6,575 nucleotides of DNA from Lachnospiraceae bacterium UBA1778 (lineage in GTDB: Bacteria; Bacillota; Clostridia; Lachnospirales; Lachnospiraceae), in contig DCGM01000033.1 in NCBI GenBank assembly GCA_002315255.1, positions 35,569 to 42,143 of the forward strand, given 5' to 3'. Shown here in pieces: positions 1 to 5,919 of the stretch (position 1 is its first letter; the number at the start of each line of letters is the position of its first letter). The position numbers were made by a program, and so were the translations under genes. The notes under the pieces were generated by a model, which ran no database searches, was not told where the DNA came from, and saw only the letters and a list, made by a program, of their open reading frames with translations.

Positions 1-845
1 AAGGAAAAGCCTCGAGCTATTCCAAGTACTTCTTTGTCGCCAAGCATGCAAAGAGCATTCTGTCGCGGACCTATGTCTATAAGATTGTATTAGCCGAAGG
101 AAATACCGACCGCGAAGCCCAGATCAATCTTCTAAACCAGGGCTGCGGCATCTGCATACCGTATAATATCAATGTATCGACGAACGGAAAGCCGACCTAT
201 ATGGGCTACCGGACGACTACAAAGTCGAAAAACGCTTATACCGGTCTGATCCTTTGGAACACGCAGCAGGAAGACAATGTGACGACCGTCGAATATGGCC
301 GCGTCACCTACGATCTCATATCCGGGAACTTAAACAGCGGCATTGAAGGGTACTCTGTTTATCTCTATGCCACGAAGAGCGCCGCTTTTAATTCGATTTA
401 CCAGGGAAGCTCAAAGAGCCGGTATATCACAGACATCGTGTTCTTCCATACAGACAAGCTGAACGAATACGCAAAAGACCCGTCGAAAATCGAGGTAGAC
501 TATTCGATTTATCCTGAGGATGTGAAAGAGAACATCCGGCGGATGATTTTCGATGACCGGGGAAATACGGTTTACTGGACATTAGTCCGCGGAAAGGATC
601 AGAAGCCTGTAAACCTGAATGTCGGTGCAGATGAAACAGAAGGCGGAAGAAATCAGCGGGTCTTCATGTATGTGCACTATTCCGACAACTACTGCGAAGG
701 ATCGGACTCCCAGACGGGCAGTATTTTCACGAAACCGTCGGTGATCATTGTCCTGTCAATGAGCGGCGTAATCCTGCTCGCGGTTGTGGTGCTCCTCCTT
801 GTAAAGAGGAAGAAGAAAGCGATGAGAAGTGATACATCCCGGTGA
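1..845 (+). CDS. C-terminal part of a membrane-anchored surface protein with beta-rich repeats (5' truncated by window)
   Basis: The frame is open from base 3 to the TGA at 843-845 (280 residues), with no stop upstream of the ATG at 201, so that ATG is internal (residue 67) and the gene begins outside the window. Three loosely similar units are visible. Unit one runs from about YKIVLAEG to YMGYRTTT (residues 26-73), unit two from NAYTGLIL to SVYLYATKS (77-126), and unit three from YITDIVFF to VFMYVHYSD (141-228). Each seems to follow a pattern of I-x-D/G-I-type strand, a connecting segment, an asparagine-containing turn (ISGNLNSG, VNLNVGAD) and a Y/V-x-Y strand. This resembles beta-prism-like (MABP-type) repeats seen in large clostridial surface proteins; that link is inference. 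After a short linker comes one hydrophobic helix (VIIVLSMSGVILLAVVVLLLV, about residues 247-267) and a KRKKK stop-transfer tail, which puts the repeats outside the cell and the C-terminus inside. There is no LPXTG motif. Ligand and function are unknown. Confidence 0.85.
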   Translation, partial: GKASSYSKYFFVAKHAKSILSRTYVYKIVLAEGNTDREAQINLLNQGCGICIPYNINVSTNGKPTYMGYRTTTKSKNAYTGLILWNTQQEDNVTTVEYGRVTYDLISGNLNSGIEGYSVYLYATKSAAFNSIYQGSSKSRYITDIVFFHTDKLNEYAKDPSKIEVDYSIYPEDVKENIRRMIFDDRGNTVYWTLVRGKDQKPVNLNVGADETEGGRNQRVFMYVHYSDNYCEGSDSQTGSIFTKPSVIIVLSMSGVILLAVVVLLLVKRKKKAMRSDTSR

Positions 846-856
846 CATACAGACTG

Positions 857-913
857 CCGATAAGACCGGCTCCCGATGACCCCAAACAGTGTCATCGGGA
901 GCCGCCTTATCGG
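857..913 (+). terminator. Long hairpin after the surface-protein gene, probable terminator lacking a U-tract
   Basis: An outer 8-bp stem (CCGATAAG 857-864 with CTTATCGG 906-913) is followed, across a small bulge, by an inner stem of 13 bp or more (GGCTCCCGATGAC 868-880 with GTCATCGGGAGCC 891-903) closing a 10-base loop. It starts 11 bases after the stop codon, which suits a transcription terminator. However, neither strand has a run of T after the stem, so intrinsic termination is uncertain. It could also be an mRNA-stabilising 3' structure or part of the regulatory region of the next gene. Confidence 0.6.
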
Positions 914-959
914 TACGACAGAACTGTTTTCCCGATGATATGAATCGTCGCGGGAGTAT

Positions 960-968
960 TGGTATAAT
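960..968 (+). promoter_or_regulatory. Extended -10 promoter for the AraC-family gene
   Basis: TGGTATAAT (960-968) is a perfect extended -10 element (TGnTATAAT), 27 bases ahead of the start codon at 996. The -35 position 17 bases upstream (940-945, ATGAAT) is poor, as is common for extended -10 promoters or those that need an activator. Transcription would start near 975. Confidence 0.6.
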
Positions 969-995
969 CATCCTGTCAGAAGAAAGAGGGGGACA

Positions 996-1877
996 ATGAT
1001 GGAGTGGATGACCTGTATTAAATCGGCAGTCGCCTATATGGAAGAGCACCTTACGGAGATCAGAAGTCCGGAGGAAGTGGCTGCTCATGTGCATGTTTCC
1101 AGCCTCTATCTGCAGCGAGGCTTTCAGGTGATGACAGGGTATACCTTGGGCGAGTATATGCGAAACAGGAAACTGTATCTCGCAGCGCTCGACTTAAAGA
1201 ATACCGGGAAATCGGTGCTCGAGATCGCATTGGATTACGGGTACGACACGCCTGCAGGCTTCGATAAAGCGTTTACGCGGTTTCACGGCTCTACGCCGAA
1301 GGAAGCGCGCGGAAGCAGCAAAATCCGGACCTTTCTGCCGCTGACAATTCAGATTCAGGTTACAGGAGGAGAAAACATGGTTTTTCGGATTGAAGAGAAG
1401 AGTGCATTTCAGATCGTCGGTTTCCGGCGGGAGTTTAACAGCGAGACGTCTTACGAGATGATTCCGAAGTTCTGGGATGAGATTATTGAGAAGTATGCGT
1501 CGCACCTCATGAAGGGCGAAGCGCCGGTCGGCGAGACAGAGCAGTATGTGGCGGACCACCGGATCGGCGAATTCGGCGTCTGCTTAGAAGGCGCGAAGGC
1601 CGGCTTCTTTGACTACATGATCGCGGGCTATGACCGCGGCGATGCTGTTCCCGAAGAGATGTCGAAGGAAACGGTTCCGGCCGGCACATGGGCGGTGTTT
1701 GACTGCACCATGAAAACGCTTCAGGATACGAACACCCGCATCTATAAAGAATGGCTTCCGGGAAATTCCGGCTACGAGCTTTCCGGCTGCTATGATGTCG
1801 AATGGTATTCGCCCGAAGGAATGCCGGGTCCGGACCAGAAATGCGAAATCTGGATTCCGGTAGTGCCGAAGAAATAA
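996..1877 (+). CDS. AraC-family transcriptional regulator with C-terminal GyrI-like effector-binding domain
   Basis: This is a probable cytoplasmic DNA-binding regulator that senses a small molecule (293 aa). The N-terminal AraC domain spans about residues 6-105. Its first helix-turn-helix covers SPEEVAAHVHVSSLYLQRGFQ (about 24-44). Its second covers VLEIALDYGYDTPAGFDKAFTRF (74-96) and ends in the family signature G-x-TPKEAR (98-105). A linker ending TGGENM leads to a GyrI-like domain (128-293, starting VFRIEEKSAFQIVGFRREF), the small-hydrophobe binding fold found in Rob/YdeE/GyrI-type proteins. The length is normal for this architecture. Two ATGs lie in tandem (996, 999). AGAGGGGG at 985-992 can serve either, so the true start could be one codon later. 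The gene has its own promoter and no obvious co-transcribed partner; autoregulation or control of a nearby transporter is a guess. The inducer is unknown, and the family includes multidrug, antibiotic and nutrient sensors. Confidence 0.9.
   Translation: MMEWMTCIKSAVAYMEEHLTEIRSPEEVAAHVHVSSLYLQRGFQVMTGYTLGEYMRNRKLYLAALDLKNTGKSVLEIALDYGYDTPAGFDKAFTRFHGSTPKEARGSSKIRTFLPLTIQIQVTGGENMVFRIEEKSAFQIVGFRREFNSETSYEMIPKFWDEIIEKYASHLMKGEAPVGETEQYVADHRIGEFGVCLEGAKAGFFDYMIAGYDRGDAVPEEMSKETVPAGTWAVFDCTMKTLQDTNTRIYKEWLPGNSGYELSGCYDVEWYSPEGMPGPDQKCEIWIPVVPKK
1364..1379 (+). promoter_or_regulatory. Internal ribosome binding site and in-frame ATG within the AraC-GyrI gene
   Basis: AGGAGG at 1364-1369 is followed after 7 bases by ATG at 1377-1379, in frame with the regulator as codon 128. 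This Shine-Dalgarno match is at least as good as that of the gene's own start. It sits exactly at the boundary between the DNA-binding and GyrI-like domains, so initiation here would give a free 166-residue GyrI-like domain ending at 1877. Use in vivo is not shown by the sequence; the bases also encode the linker residues GGEN. Confidence 0.45.
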
Positions 1878-1892
1878 TAGGCAGGTCCTTTT

Positions 1893-1906
1893 AAATAGCG
1901 CTATTT
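1893..1906. repeat. 14-bp perfect palindrome between the regulator and the LURP-one gene
   Basis: AAATAGCGCTATTT is a perfect palindrome lying 15 bases after the regulator's stop codon and 14 bases upstream of the -35 box of the next gene. It could be a dimeric-regulator operator for the downstream promoter. As RNA it forms only a weak 5-bp stem with a GCGC loop, so it is a poor terminator. Confidence 0.4.
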
Positions 1907-1920
1907 TGCTTCATATACGG

Positions 1921-1949
1921 TTGAAGAATCAGTATTTTTTCTTTAAAAT
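1921..1949 (+). promoter_or_regulatory. Sigma-70/SigA-type promoter for the LURP-one-like gene
   Basis: TTGAAG (1921-1926) and TAAAAT (1944-1949) are separated by exactly 17 bases, close to the vegetative consensus, and lie about 40 bases upstream of the ATG at 1992. The leader between them and the gene contains a strong AGGAGG (1981-1986) five bases before the start codon. Confidence 0.65.
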
Positions 1950-1991
1950 CAAGATAAGAAAGGCGTCAATTAGAATACTGAGGAGGAGCCG

Positions 1992-2468
1992 ATGAAATTC
2001 TATATCAAGCAGAAGGTGTTTTCGTGGGGCGATAAGTTCCGGATTTACGACGAGTACGGGAACGACTTTTTCTATGTGGAGGGCGAAGTCTTCAGTTTTG
2101 GAAAGAAGCTTCATCTTTACGACCGGGCGGGCTATGAACTGGCTTATATCCATCAGGAGACCTTCACGCTTCGGCCGACCTATCATATCAGCCGGAACGG
2201 GGCGGATGTGGCAAAGGTTGTTAAAAGATTATCTTTTTTTACGCATGAGTGTGATGTCGAAGGCTTCGGTTGGAAGGTGAAAGGCGACTTTATGGCGCAT
2301 GAGTACGAGATCAGCATGGAAGGCCGCTGCATGGCGAGAGTATCGAAAAAGTGGTTCACCTGGGGCGACACCTATGAGCTTGATATTTCTGATCTTTCAG
2401 ACTACGCCATGGTGCTAAGTGTCGCGCTGGTCATTGATGCAGTGATCTCGCGGAGCGGAAGCTGTTAG
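1992..2468 (+). CDS. LURP-one-related (YxjI-like) family protein
   Basis: This 158-residue protein matches the LURP-one-related/YxjI family across its whole length. Visible family features are the opening KFYIKQKVFSWGDKFRIYDEYGND, repeated beta-strand blocks such as FYVEGEVFSFGKKLHLYDRAG, the FGWKVKGDFMAHEYEI segment, and the late KKWFTWGDTYELDISD block followed by a hydrophobic C-terminal helix (about residues 139-152). The family folds as a 12-stranded Tubby-like beta barrel around a central helix. Bacterial members are of unknown function, with membrane or lipid association suggested by the fold. There is no signal peptide, so the protein is probably cytosolic or peripheral to the membrane. 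It is a monocistronic unit with its own promoter and terminator, and neither neighbour indicates a role. Confidence 0.9.
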   Translation: MKFYIKQKVFSWGDKFRIYDEYGNDFFYVEGEVFSFGKKLHLYDRAGYELAYIHQETFTLRPTYHISRNGADVAKVVKRLSFFTHECDVEGFGWKVKGDFMAHEYEISMEGRCMARVSKKWFTWGDTYELDISDLSDYAMVLSVALVIDAVISRSGSC

Positions 2469-2500
2469 CCGTACGAAAAAGAATCAGACGATCGTTTTTT

Positions 2501-2535
2501 AGGCAGGGCTTTAAGAAGCCCTGCCTTATTTTTTT
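2501..2535 (+). terminator. Rho-independent terminator of the LURP-one-like gene
   Basis: AGGCAGGGCTT (2501-2511) pairs perfectly with AAGCCCTGCCT (2516-2526) around a 4-base TAAG loop and is followed by TATTTTTTT (2527-2535). It lies 32 bases after the stop codon and separates this gene from the transporter operon. Confidence 0.95.
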
Positions 2536-2553
2536 CAGGTTCACCGATTTTTC

Positions 2554-2582
2554 TTGTCTATTCTTTGTAAATGTCTTATGAT
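2554..2582 (+). promoter_or_regulatory. Promoter of the transporter-glucosidase operon
   Basis: TTGTCT (2554-2559) and TATGAT (2577-2582) have a 17-base spacer and lie just downstream of the preceding terminator. Transcription would start near 2589, giving a leader of about 50 bases. A second -10-like TATAGT (2584-2589) overlaps it but has a weaker -35. Confidence 0.65.
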
Positions 2583-2599
2583 TTATAGTAATAAGAGTT

Positions 2600-2615
2600 A
2601 CCGGAAGAGACCGGA
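2600..2615 (+). repeat. ACCGGA direct repeat in the operon leader, possible operator
   Basis: ACCGGA occurs at 2600-2605 and again at 2610-2615 with AGAG between. The core CCGG units also form a short inverted repeat. The position, about 11-26 bases downstream of the inferred transcription start, suits a repressor site that would block the sugar operon, but the motif is short and no cognate regulator is identified. Confidence 0.3.
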
Positions 2616-2639
2616 TATTTTTTATAAGGAGGAGTCATC

Positions 2640-4106
2640 ATGCCAGATGTTTCGAAGGACCAGGCTGATGCGCGCGCGTTAAAGCGGAAAGCGTGCGAAG
2701 AGCGTGAACTTACGCGGCTGTTAAAGGAAAAGGCGAAGCCGAAGTTTGCAGGCTATGCGTTTCTGTTCCTGTTTATCATCACATTAGTCTATTTTACGGA
2801 CGAGATTGCTACCAATATCGGAAAGTTCCTGGAGCTCGACGTGACAGTCTATTTCTTCGGAAGTGAGAGCGCTGCGAACGCATCCTCGCTACGGAGTCTG
2901 ACGATGACATTGATCGCGACGATCTCCGGCGTAGCCATGTTCCTCCGCCCTCTGGCGGACCGATTCGGAAGAAGGATCTTCCTTCTGATTTATACGCTCG
3001 GCATGGGCGTCGCCATGGTGATTATCGCGATTTCTACCGGCGCTCCCGGCTGGGCGATCGGCACGCTGCTCATCAATATGTGCATTCCGCACGACATGCA
3101 GCAGGTCTATATTCAGGAATGTGCGCCGAAGGAGAAGAGAGGCTCGTATTTCTTTATCATTAAAGGCCTCGCGACACTCAGTCTGATGGTTGTGCCGGTC
3201 CTGAAAATGCTTTTCCAGGTGGACACCTATATCGAGAATTTTAAGGTTGTTTACGGAATCATCGGCGCTTTCGGTGTTCTCGCGGCTATTCTCGCCGCCA
3301 TCTTTATGCGGGAAAGCGACGTCTATCTCGACGCGCGGATTAAGCTTCTTCAGATGAGTGAGGAAGAGCGCGAGCAGCTGAAGCGCGAAAAGAGCGATGA
3401 AGCGAAGCGCGGCGGAATTATCAGCGGTCTCGTCTACTGTGTAAAGAACCGCCAGCTCCGTTACATCCTGATTTCCTTTACGGTCATTATGCTGGCATAT
3501 GTTCTGACTGACAATTATGTCACGATTTTAAGCTGCGGATATCTCGCAAAGAAGGGAATAGAGATCTCTTCAGCCGCATATCAGGCTGTCAGCTTCCTGG
3601 AGACGCAGGCTGTGCTCACGTATCCGATCGGCTGCGGACTCATCGTCCTCCTGCCGGGCTTCATCTCGGACCGCTTCGGCCGGAAGAAGGCGGCAGTCCT
3701 GTTCGGCGCATTGGCGCTGGTCCTCTATGTGCTGTTCTATTTCGGCAGCGTCTGCGGCTGGAATGCCTATGTTTTAGGCGCGTTCATCGGTGGCGCCTGC
3801 GGCGCGGTCTGGAGCTGCGGCGACCTGCTTCTTCTGATGGTTACCGAGTCCTCCGTCACGAACATGCGTGTTTCCGCCAATGCAGTTGTCCTGATGCTCG
3901 GCGGCATCTTCTATACGATCGGTAAAACGGTCATCAGCGCGATCGGTACGGCGACCGGCGACTCTTACCTCGGCCTCGTAACGATCATCATGGTCCTCGC
4001 AGGCCTGGCGGTCGGTCTCATCCTGATGCTGATTAAGGTAAAGGAAACCGTAGGAGTCGACTTACATAATGTCAATGCGATCAATGATCCGGAAGGGGAG
4101 GAGTAA
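2640..4106 (+). CDS. MFS transporter, sugar-porter-like, partner of the GH13 glucosidase
   Basis: This is a 488-residue integral membrane protein of the major facilitator superfamily with about 12 predicted helices. The first lies near residues 38-53 and the last near 443-466. MFS motif A appears in both halves, as RPLADRFGRR (103-112) and ISDRFGRKK (342-350), and ECAPKEKRG (160-168) matches the sugar/polyol-porter element after helix 4-5. A charged cytoplasmic loop (about 225-258, EEEREQLKREKSDEAKR) joins the two halves. The N-terminus carries an unusually long charged stretch of about 35 residues before the first helix. The start is well supported by TAAGGAGGA (2625-2633) with 7-base spacing from AGGAGG. 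Two bases separate it from the glucosidase gene, so it probably imports that enzyme's substrate by cation symport without phosphorylating it. The exact sugar is not readable from the sequence. Confidence 0.85.
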   Translation: MPDVSKDQADARALKRKACEERELTRLLKEKAKPKFAGYAFLFLFIITLVYFTDEIATNIGKFLELDVTVYFFGSESAANASSLRSLTMTLIATISGVAMFLRPLADRFGRRIFLLIYTLGMGVAMVIIAISTGAPGWAIGTLLINMCIPHDMQQVYIQECAPKEKRGSYFFIIKGLATLSLMVVPVLKMLFQVDTYIENFKVVYGIIGAFGVLAAILAAIFMRESDVYLDARIKLLQMSEEEREQLKREKSDEAKRGGIISGLVYCVKNRQLRYILISFTVIMLAYVLTDNYVTILSCGYLAKKGIEISSAAYQAVSFLETQAVLTYPIGCGLIVLLPGFISDRFGRKKAAVLFGALALVLYVLFYFGSVCGWNAYVLGAFIGGACGAVWSCGDLLLLMVTESSVTNMRVSANAVVLMLGGIFYTIGKTVISAIGTATGDSYLGLVTIIMVLAGLAVGLILMLIKVKETVGVDLHNVNAINDPEGEE

Positions 4107-4111
4107 AAATG
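4095..4111 (+). promoter_or_regulatory. Ribosome binding site of the glucosidase gene inside the transporter's 3' end
   Basis: GGGGAGGAG (4095-4103) lies within the last codons of the transporter gene, five bases before the ATG at 4109. The stop TAA (4104-4106) falls inside the spacer. This arrangement supports co-transcription and probable translational coupling of the two genes. Confidence 0.8.
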
Positions 4112-5785
4112 CAGCGTACAGAATGGTATAAGAATGCGGTCGTCTATCAGATTTATCCGTTCAGCTTTTATGATGCGGACAATGACGGCTGGGGCGATAT
4201 TGAGGGTATTATTTCGAAACTCGATTATCTTTCGGAACTCGGCGTGACGGCAATCTGGTTCTCGCCGCTTTACAAGTCTCCGGATTACGATTACGGCTAT
4301 GACATTTCGGATTATCGGGACATTGATCCGAAATTCGGTTCGCTCGATGATTTTAAGCGGATGGTGGCGCTCTGCCATGAAAAAGGAATCCGCGTCATCA
4401 TGGATATCGCGATCAACCATTCCTCCATCGAGCACGAGTGGTTTAAAAAGGCAATCGCCGACACGGAAAGCCCGTATCGGAATTACTATATTATCCGCCA
4501 GGGCCGCAGAACCGATAAGGAGCTTCTGCCTCCGACGAACTGGGATTCCACCTTTACCGGCTCCGCGTGGGAGAACATTAAAGGAACAGATGATTTCTAT
4601 CTCCATCTTTTCTGCGTCGAGCAGGCGGACCTCAACTGGGAGAATCCGGACGTGCGGAACGAAGCGGCGGAGATCTTCAATTTCTGGTTCGATATCGGCG
4701 TAGACGGCTTCCGTCTCGACGTTTTTAATATGTTCAGCAAGGTCTATCCGCTTCAGGATTCAAAGAAGCGTCTGATGGGCACCGGGAGCGAGTTCTATAT
4801 CGACGGTCCGCGGATGCATGAATTCCTGCGGGAACTGAACGAAAAATGCTTCTCTAAGTATGACAGCTATACGGTCGGCGAGTCGTATCAGCCGCACAAG
4901 GAAGACGCGAAGGCCTATGTCGACGTAAACAATCACGAGCTGGACACGATCTTTAATTTCGGCCATCTCGACAGCGATAATGTCGCGAAATTTATTAAGG
5001 TTCCCTTCAATCTCCGCAAGTTTAAGGACGGTCTCTTCGGACCGCAGAAGGAGAGCTTCGGCAGCGGCTGGAATACGCTCGTCCTCGAAAATCATGACAA
5101 TGCGCGCTCGAACGCCCGCTTTGGCATTGACCCGAAAAAATACCACTATGAAGCGTCTACGATGCTTCCGGCGATTACGTTCCTCGGCTTCGGCACGCCC
5201 TTTATCTACATGGGCGAAGAGTTCGGCATGACGAATGTCCGCTTCCCGTCGGTTGATGACTGTAAGGACCCGGTTACGCACTTTATCTATCATATGTTCC
5301 GGAAGTTCCACCTGCCGAAAAGCTATGTATTAAAATGCGTCAACTACGGCGCGCGTGATATGGCGCGTGTGCCGATCCGCTGGGATAATTCCGTAAATAA
5401 CGGATTCAATGCGGGCGCGAAGCCGTGGCAGGATCCGTGCGAGCCGCTGGTGGACGTCTCCCTCGAAAACGATTTAAAGAGTGAGAAGTCGGTTTTCCGT
5501 TTCTATCAGCAGGTGCTGAAGATCAAGAAGACAGAGAAGGCCGCAGTTTACGGAAACATTACCGAACTCGATCACGATCATAAGAAGATCGTCGCATATC
5601 TCCGCGAACTTGACCATGAAGGCCTGTTCGTCTGCGCGAACTTCTCCGCCAAGCCGACGAAATACACGCTTTCCGAGGAGGTCCTCAAGCGGAATCCGAA
5701 GCTGATTCTCACGAACTACGACCGCACCTCACTCGACGCGAAGCTTTCGCTCCGCCCGTACGAGGTCCTCGTCGCGAAGTTTTGA
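4109..5785 (+). CDS. Cytoplasmic GH13 alpha-glucosidase (oligo-1,6-glucosidase / dextran glucosidase type)
   Basis: This enzyme (558 aa) hydrolyses short alpha-glucosides by the retaining GH13 mechanism. It opens with WYKNAVVYQIYPFSFYDADNDGWGD, which includes the calcium-loop D-x-D-N-D-G-x-G-D (residues 22-30). The conserved regions are I, DIAINH (99-104); V, QADLNW (172-177); II, GFRLDVFN with nucleophile D204; III, VGES with acid/base E258; and IV, ENHD with stabiliser D330. All catalytic residues are intact and the length is normal for the oligo-1,6-glucosidase group. Val205 directly follows the nucleophile; in characterised members Val here goes with alpha-1,6 substrates and Thr/Ala with alpha-1,4. 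There is no signal peptide, so it acts in the cytosol on imported sugar. The usual R-D-N-x-R-T-P-M-Q-W segment reads RDMARVPIRW (416-425). Trehalose-6-phosphate hydrolase is an alternative, but the non-PTS partner argues against a phosphorylated substrate. Confidence 0.92.
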   Translation: MQRTEWYKNAVVYQIYPFSFYDADNDGWGDIEGIISKLDYLSELGVTAIWFSPLYKSPDYDYGYDISDYRDIDPKFGSLDDFKRMVALCHEKGIRVIMDIAINHSSIEHEWFKKAIADTESPYRNYYIIRQGRRTDKELLPPTNWDSTFTGSAWENIKGTDDFYLHLFCVEQADLNWENPDVRNEAAEIFNFWFDIGVDGFRLDVFNMFSKVYPLQDSKKRLMGTGSEFYIDGPRMHEFLRELNEKCFSKYDSYTVGESYQPHKEDAKAYVDVNNHELDTIFNFGHLDSDNVAKFIKVPFNLRKFKDGLFGPQKESFGSGWNTLVLENHDNARSNARFGIDPKKYHYEASTMLPAITFLGFGTPFIYMGEEFGMTNVRFPSVDDCKDPVTHFIYHMFRKFHLPKSYVLKCVNYGARDMARVPIRWDNSVNNGFNAGAKPWQDPCEPLVDVSLENDLKSEKSVFRFYQQVLKIKKTEKAAVYGNITELDHDHKKIVAYLRELDHEGLFVCANFSAKPTKYTLSEEVLKRNPKLILTNYDRTSLDAKLSLRPYEVLVAKF

Positions 5786-5803
5786 CCTGCCTCTGCCCGC
5801 CGC

Positions 5804-5816
5804 GTCCCGAAGGGAC
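5804..5816 (+). other. Short hairpin after the glucosidase gene (weak terminator candidate)
   Basis: GTCCC (5804-5808) and GGGAC (5812-5816) form a 5-bp stem with a GAA loop, 18 bases after the stop codon. The following bases are CATAAAAAATG rather than a T-run, so this is not a convincing intrinsic terminator. The operon has no other obvious one before the next gene, and some read-through into it is possible. Confidence 0.3.
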
Positions 5817-5877
5817 CATAAAAAATGCGGTTTCGTGCGAGTCGGTGAAGAACATATTATTAACGATAAGATGACCT

Positions 5878-5886
5878 TGATATATT
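5878..5886 (+). promoter_or_regulatory. Possible extended -10 promoter for the GNAT gene
   Basis: TGATATATT (5878-5886) fits an extended -10 (TGn plus TATATT), about 34 bases before the GTG start. No good -35 is visible at the right distance. An alternative pair, TTGATA (5877-5882) with TAAAAT (5898-5903), has only a 15-base spacer and would start transcription within the ribosome binding site, so it is less likely. Confidence 0.35.
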
Positions 5887-5919
5887 ACGAGAAAAGATAA
5901 AATTGTAGAGGTATGAAAA

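Noticed and set aside
201..845. Complete 214-residue gene starting at ATG 201
   Set aside because: The same frame is open without a stop back to base 3, there is no ribosome binding site before 201, and a repeat unit runs across this Met, so the gene is a 5'-truncated longer one.
756..1094. Minus-strand reading frame across the 846-995 gap
   Set aside because: It overlaps the membrane helix of the surface protein and the start of the AraC gene, has low-complexity Pro/His/Arg composition, and matches no family I recognise; it is a shadow frame.
3965..4606. Minus-strand 213-residue frame across the MFS/GH13 junction
   Set aside because: It lies opposite two clear genes with intact motifs. Its Ile/Arg/Val-rich composition is typical of the complement of such genes, and it lacks a convincing start site.
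4760..5311. Minus-strand 183-residue frame within the glucosidase gene
   Set aside because: It lies fully opposite conserved GH13 regions II-IV, and its Arg/Val/Ile/Glu-biased composition shows no domain; it is a shadow frame.
5785..5919. Terminator for the transporter-glucosidase operon in this gap
   Set aside because: Only a 5-bp hairpin without a U-tract is present, so I listed it as a weak structure rather than a terminator.
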